A DNA stretch of 60,000 nt from Nematostella vectensis (lineage: Eukaryota; Cnidaria; Anthozoa; Actiniaria; Edwardsiidae). The position numbers and the translations under genes are program-made. Shown piece by piece: positions 54,229 through 60,000 of this stretch. The DNA lies in assembly GCF_932526225.1 (NCBI RefSeq), contig NC_064034.1, positions 2,096,001 through 2,156,000 on the forward strand, written 5' to 3'. Position 1 is the stretch's first letter. Each line of letters opens with the position of its first letter. The notes beneath the pieces are model-generated. The model saw only the letters and a list, made by a program, of their open reading frames with translations, did no database searches and had not been told where the DNA came from.

Positions 54229-55240
54229 CATTACTTGGGTAGCCGCTGGTGTACTGAGTGGAGTTGGGGTAAGTCTCCGTCAAAGTGACCCTGTCGTGTC
54301 CACGTCGACGTATCACAAGACACTGGCAGCCGCTGCGCGCAAACCTTCTCAGATCCTTGGTCAAGCAGATGAAGACAAGTGGGTTGATGGTCGCCACAAG
54401 CTGCGGTAGGTTTGAGACGAAGAATTCGCCAAGGACAGAAGACGTCACCATTTCCCAGTCGTTGAAGGATTCGTAAACCTGGATTCCGTAGTAAAAGTTC
54501 CAGATAAGGAGAAACGGAGCTGCCAAGATCACGATGTTGAAGGTGATCTTGAGCTGTCGAAGGATAATGGCGGCGTTTGAGTTGGGATCCGTCGGCTGGC
54601 CCGCTGGAGCGCTGTGACGAAGGTGGGATAGCGCTATGGAGAATATAGAGACGTAGCAGAACATGGCGACGCAAAAAGGCAGCAGAAAATTGATAACAAG
54701 GAGCATTAGGACGTAGTATTTCACGTACGTGAGCTGCTTGGCCTGGACGTCCGTGTAAAGCAGGCCAAGGTAGAGCAGGGACGTCGCGCCGGCGTACACC
54801 CAAATGCATATGATGGAGATGAGGGCGCGCGAGTGGGTCATTGTGGAGTTATAGTGAAGCGCGCGCGTAACGGCGTAGTACCGATCAAAGCTTACCATCG
54901 CGAGACCAACAACGGATGCGGTGGCGAATAGAACCTCCAGCATTGTGGCAATAGGTACTTTAAGATCCGCGCAAATGAAGTACAAAATCATCCAAACAAT
55001 CCAGCAAAATATTAGTAGAAAATCAGCCACGGCTAAATTCACCACGAAGTAGTTAGTGACAGTTCGAAGCTTCCGCTTGATGGCGAATGCGACACAAATG
55101 AAACCATTCGCGGTAAGCCCAAAAATGATGATGAACGCGGCAATGATGTAGTGTAGCGCGCCAAACTGCCCTTGGCAGGCAGGGTTCGGGCTGGTAGCTT
55201 GACTCACATTCAGTATGGAGTCGTTTGTAAGAGGTGACAT
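54203..55240 (-). CDS. Rhodopsin-family GPCR, intronless, 345 aa (GPCR B)
   Basis: A plasma-membrane receptor, ligand unknown. N-terminus with two N-glycosylation sites (Asn6, Asn11). TM1 shows GLTANGFICV, TM2 NYFVVNLAVADFLL, TM3 ends in SFDRYYAV (DRY at 119-121). TM6 reads ILAAPFLLIWNF, without the usual CWxP. TM7 reads LVATINPLVF, so Tyr of NPxxY is Phe. There is no Lys in TM7 at the opsin position, so it is not an opsin. Cys305 and Cys307 could be palmitoylated. The end STKV fits a class I PDZ ligand. Length is normal for the family. TM2, TM7 and the TKDxR segment resemble GPCR A, which suggests distant paralogy. The lack of introns contrasts with GPCR A. Confidence 0.92.
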   Translation of the reverse strand: MSPLTNDSILNVSQATSPNPACQGQFGALHYIIAAFIIIFGLTANGFICVAFAIKRKLRTVTNYFVVNLAVADFLLIFCWIVWMILYFICADLKVPIATMLEVLFATASVVGLAMVSFDRYYAVTRALHYNSTMTHSRALISIICIWVYAGATSLLYLGLLYTDVQAKQLTYVKYYVLMLLVINFLLPFCVAMFCYVSIFSIALSHLRHSAPAGQPTDPNSNAAIILRQLKITFNIVILAAPFLLIWNFYYGIQVYESFNDWEMVTSSVLGEFFVSNLPQLVATINPLVFICLTKDLRRFARSGCQCLVIRRRGHDRVTLTETYPNSTQYTSGYPSNGDFASTKV

Positions 55241-55361
55241 GATGTACTTGACTGTATTACTCTTTAGCGAAAGGATATTGTGGTTTTATGCTCTTCTTAC
55301 CCTGTGTGCACGGTGTCGCCGTTTGGCGAGAAGATTCGCTCTCGTTCCGAAGTAGGGGGTA

Positions 55362-55367
55362 TTTATA
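55362..55367 (-). promoter_or_regulatory. Candidate TATA box for GPCR B
   Basis: The minus strand reads GGTATAAATACC, 122 bp upstream of the ATG. That leaves room for a 5' UTR of about 90 bp without an intron. Confidence 0.55.
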
Positions 55368-55399
55368 CCGTCGATGTAAATTCTATTTGGATTTCCCGA

Positions 55400-58300
55400 A
55401 TTAAAGCTGCATAAAACAGCCTCGCTGTCACGCGTCTAGGGCTCTCTATGAACTGACAGCAATCATTACACCACTACGTTCACGCATGTTTTGAAGAGTG
55501 CTTTTCGAACCGTGACGTCACCAACCATCGATTTCACTATCAGAAAATCGTCAGGGAAACAAAGTGTTTATCTCAAGCGGTTCGTATTCATCCTTTTCCC
55601 AGTCCATGCCAATAAGTATCCCTTTTTGCTGAAGAGTAGTGCATTAAAATCTAAACAAGTAACCGCAGACCTCAATACAGGTTAGGAAATAAGCGATTCG
55701 GCGTTTTACTAGCAAACTAACCACCCAGTCTAGTGCGCATCCCTTTGATCCCCGATACAAACTTCGGCTGATAAGTGACAGTTGTACTGCCGGCTCTCGC
55801 AAATGATGGTCTTATATGTGCGCGCGAGCAGGTGCAAGAGTTATTACAGAGCACCCGTAGTTTGCATACAAAGACAATTTGGATATCGTATGTAAATAGT
55901 CCTGTATACGTCTCCGTGTTTTCTTCAAGGAGTTTATCATGATGTCCCCTGCGCTGTGCCGTTCGATTAAGCCCTGCTGGTAACATTTAGCGCGTATTTG
56001 TGCATGTTCATTTCGTACAGGGAACTTCGACAGCTGGGAGCAACACAGTATCTTCCCTACTGAAACCCGTTGTTAATTATTCGCAAACTCCATCTAAGAA
56101 ATATCCTCTGCGCTCGAGTAATATTAACGTTTCCACAGCGTCCCTGCAAGTTCCATGACTAGCTGTGCGCACCCGGACTCGGAAATGGATACCTATTTTA
56201 TCACTTGCCTAGAAAAATCCTTTTCACTTCCAAATTTAATTTGATCCATCTTGCTATTATGGAAATATGCACGGGAAAAAACGTGTTTGAACTCGTAAAA
56301 TGGAGTCATAATATGAAAAATGGTCGTGTCATTTCTTTTAACCGTCCTTGAAAATAAGGATAAATTTTTGCTCGTTAGTGTAGTTATAACACACAATTAC
56401 ACGTATATTGGTCTGCCGGTCGTCGCCATTGAAAACTATTAGCGGGGGTAACGGAGAAGCGCAAGCTTTTTTTTCTTCTTGCCAGATAATCGCCGCGAAA
56501 TCTTTCAATTCCTTGAATAAGCTTTTTGTTTAAAAAACAAAAAACATCTATTTTAATACTGAATTTGCCTAATAGGTTGTATAGAGGGAAGAAATAAACA
56601 GCGGAAAAAGTCTACAGTCTGAAGTGTGAACTCTTATTGCTTTTTTCCATTTCCCACTGTGCTGCACGAGGTATTGAACGACATGTGATCACTTAGAAAG
56701 TCTTCATTATCGGCAGGCGACCGTCACCTAAATTGAAAAAGGAACGATAGAACACCATTAGCACGTCTGCTAATCACCCGAGTTTAAACATTGCTGTTGA
56801 CATTTTCCTTGTGGCAGTTTTACAGTTTATTTTGGAAACACATCCTTAATTATTTCTAACCAAAACAGCAGGAAAACTCCAACATCCTGTAGTAGACGAA
56901 CTAAAGATTAACGACTAGACTTCAATATATATTATATATATTATTTTTAGATTTTTTTCCAGATTTCAAAGTTGATTTCTCAAGAGGCAGTCAAGCTCTC
57001 AAAATGTAATCCAAGCAACTAATACCGCTATATATATGGATTATACAAATAGAGACAAAATGGCAGAGTCAAAAGGGTCTTCTACACAAATAATTTATAA
57101 CATCACTTAAGTGATCCCTTTGATAAGAGTAGAGTTTGGTGACATATAAAATGTTCAATTTGACAAAAAGTAAAAAAAGAGACAATGTTGTTAGTGTGCT
57201 GTGTTCAGTGTTTAATGGTGTACTATTTAAGCAAAATCTCAAGACAATGTGATTGGAGCGCAAGAATAGTGAATCCATGAATAAATCGATGTTATCACAA
57301 GCGTGCTCCTCCCCCAACAGGCAAAAACGCCACGGAGAAGGATAAGAGATTTTTGTGGAAATACAACATGAGTCGGCGTGACTTTGCCCGATAAGAAAAC
57401 ACCATCGTTTTACATCTGTTGTTTTTACTTGCATTATCCGCGAGCGTTTGCCAAAACACCATAGCAATAAAAAGTTCGGATCACTCTTATCTCTTGAGAT
57501 GCTAAAACAAGACTGCTGAACAACGAATATAAGAGAAAAAGACGATAAGCAAGTATTAGACCTATGAAAGGAGGTAAACTACCTTCTCCTCTTCCCGCAA
57601 AAGCATCTACATACGTAATATGAGAAATAAAATTGTAGTTAGGTTTTTTATCAGCGAATCCTCCGGGCATTCTGCTCAGCATAATTAAAAAAATAATGTA
57701 GCAAAAAGGAACATCAAAATTGGATTATTTCGCTCGAAAAGAATAACGAATAGATGAATAGTCATAGCCAACAACGATAATAGCTCAAATCAAGCACAAA
57801 TATGCGAAGATGATGGTGTTGAAAAGTGATGATAATCGGAGTTATTTTAAGATTTGGGTTTTCGATCGGAATTCGAGTTATCGGCGATTTCGAGTTACCG
57901 GGACAGTTCGTGTTATTAGCAAGTCGGAGTCTCATTATTGGAGTTTTACTGTGTTCATTTTCTCGCGCTTAGTAAATGAAACAGGCGGCCGTTGGGCGGT
58001 CTGTACGCGCATGCGCGAGTTGCCATGATCAAACTCGACGCAAACAGAACCATGATGGCGGTGGCAGTGTGCTGACAAGCGCTTTATCCTCAAATGTAAA
58101 AAGAGACACACTTCGCTTGTGCAGAGAAAAAAAAGACAAGCACAAGCTATTACCGCCCAAGGAAGGCAAAACTGAAAGGGTTTAGGCACATTTTATTGTA
58201 TTCACTGATTAAAATCATCCATATCGTTCGAGAAAGGCGAGGTATCATCACAAAATTAAATAATAAAAAAGTTTTTTTGGTAAAGCTAATCCTTCTTATC

Positions 58301-60000
58301 CGACTTAAATCTTCGCAACTAGAAAATTTCACTAGGAAGTAAAAAATATGGTCAGGACGTTAATTAAAAGTTTATTAATCACACAAACAAGGAAACGAAG
58401 ATCGAGGCAAAAGCCATTTTCAATCAGATGCCTAGATCTTTCTCAGCGTAAAAATGTCCTGATACTTACAACCACATGGCGACAGAGATAAGAGTGTTTT
58501 TATGGCTTGCAGTCTTTAATTTTTCGTAGATTGTAAATAGAATGTTATGCAACTATAAAATGGGCTTACCGTTTTCAGCGAGCAAAACATATTTTAATTA
58601 CGGTTATTGCGTAATTGGTTTTAGCGGTAAGAGCTTCATAACTGTCTCTTTGCATTACCAAAGAGCACAATAAATACCTTCTGCACGAACCCCGGCAATT
58701 ATTTTCTAGGAATACTAAGAAATAAGGATCTTAAGATAAACAGAGTTTAATTGAATGAGGTGTTTGATGGTCGTTCGGTGGCCCTCCCTATTGCAATATT
58801 CCTGTTCTTCTTCCATTAGCCTTATAAAATAGCTTTGTTCGGTTAGCAACAACAACAACAACAACAATATAACTTTATTTATACCACACACAGAAATTAC
58901 AGTAAGAAAATAAATAATAATTACAGATTTTGGGTATTGGCTGCCTAGAAGTAACTAAAAAGCTAATCTGGCTAGGCAGCACAATCTGGCTAGGCAGCAC
59001 AATCTGGCTAGGCAGCAACGAGCAGGTAATTATAAAACGAATATAAAACCCTTTCATCGTTTTATTTTTTCACGTTTTTTATCGTTTCTAACAATAACAA
59101 TAGTTTCTAACAATATGTGAGAGAGCGGTGGAGGGCGGGCGGGGGCGGGGGGGGGGGGGGGGGGGGGGTGAATATAGAGGAACCAGTGACTCGTCTCTTT
59201 CTCGCATGCTTACTATTTCGAGTGACTTTTGGTGAGATTTAGTGAGGAAATCAAAATCATCCAAATCCATTAAAGGTTCAAGAGGATAGCTAGGTTTTGA
59301 AAAAAAAGGTGGTGGCGGTGCGCATATATAAAGTCTGGAGATTCTCCAATAATTTAAAACCCATTTTGGGAGACCTGTGGAGGCCTGGCGCGCCCCCTGC
59401 ACGTCTTTAGCTACGCACCTGAGATTTTCTTTTCCCTTCACAGAACAATACATTCAAAGTCACTTAAGGTATGCAGCAATTTAAAACGTTAATCAATCGA
59501 GGTGGCGAGTTTACCTGATTGTTGAGTCAACACCCATTTTACGGCCCCTAAAGATGGGAGGGCGTGGAAACAATTGTATCTACATAAAAATGAGATAGAT
59601 ACTGTCCAAGGTTAAAAGAATAATTTATGAGTCGCGGTAGTCGCTATAACCAGGCACAAGCTTGAGTAAGTTACCCGTTATCCCATCGAGCTCTCAGTAA
59701 TTAGTTGCGTAGTAAGATTTCTTCTGAAATGACAGGAGAGTTTGTAAAAAAAATCATTAAATAATCTAATTTCCCTCAGGTAGGTAGATATACTGTTCAT
59801 TTTCTATCAAAGATGGTTGTAACAAAGAAGCCCGCCTCCACATCATTGGGAGGGATCTTGGGATAAGAAAGAGTAACAAAAGTTTCTGCTTTCCTAAAAT
59901 GACTTGCCAAAATTTGGTTTTGTTTTGCTTCGCAAGTCAATGGTGTTTTGCCACTAGCGTAGTTAGCAAATAGCCTCGTGTTTTATCAAAGTCAATGATG
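55400..60000. other. Gene-poor right flank
   Basis: No gene was recognised on either strand. It contains a CAA-type run near 58848-58867, an 18-bp repeat near 58967-59016 and a poly-G run near 59139-59168. Confidence 0.5.
58967..59016. repeat. 18-bp tandem repeat, three copies
   Basis: CAATCTGGCTAGGCAGCA repeats head to tail, the first copy slightly diverged. Confidence 0.9.

Noticed and set aside
59088-59453. 121-codon minus frame with a poly-proline run
   Set aside because: The proline run is the poly-G tract read backwards; no splice partners or domain.

Overview
This is an animal (eukaryotic) nuclear genome window. Genes are split by GT-AG introns of roughly 50 bp to 1.5 kb, apart from one longer intron that carries a 4.6-kb retroelement. 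The non-coding DNA is AT-rich and full of small repeats. The gene set (tubulin glycylase, copine, ceramide kinase, rhodopsin-family receptors), the intron density and the abundance of small inverted-repeat elements and minisatellites fit an anthozoan cnidarian such as a sea anemone or coral. That assignment is inference; no species marker was seen.

Layout. 1-8148 (+): 3' part of a TTLL3/TTLL8-type tubulin glycine ligase, 18 exons in the window. 8149-13322: intergenic, mostly nested terminal-inverted-repeat (TIR) elements, one carrying a decayed RecQ-like helicase fragment. 13323-24730 (+): a complete copine (two C2 domains plus a von Willebrand A domain), 23 shared exons and two alternative last exons. 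24731-26104: intergenic with a 200-bp MITE. 26105-35039 (-): a complete 12-exon ceramide kinase, 525 aa, whose introns hold several tandem arrays. One array repeats a splice acceptor ten times. 35040-37702: intergenic with a MITE and decayed minisatellite. 37703-46250 (-): five-exon rhodopsin-family GPCR (here GPCR A) with a roughly 300-residue cytoplasmic tail built largely from 13-residue repeats. Its first intron contains a complete, apparently very young Ty3/gypsy-type LTR retrotransposon (40742-45324, + strand). 46262-47180: three tandem arrays. 47200-54100: no gene recognised. 54203-55240 (-): intronless GPCR B, 345 aa, with a TATA box upstream. 55400-60000: no gene recognised.

All exon joins given were checked by hand for GT/AG ends and phase. 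They give whole-codon totals (copine 581 or 564 aa, ceramide kinase 525 aa, GPCR A 626 aa). The genes do not form a pathway; they are neighbours on the chromosome. The two GPCRs look like distant paralogues.

The most striking theme is local tandem duplication at exon edges (splice acceptors, splice donors, stop codons) in several genes. The clearest cases are the ten-copy acceptor array in ceramide kinase, the repeat-built tail of GPCR A and the duplicated last exon of the copine.
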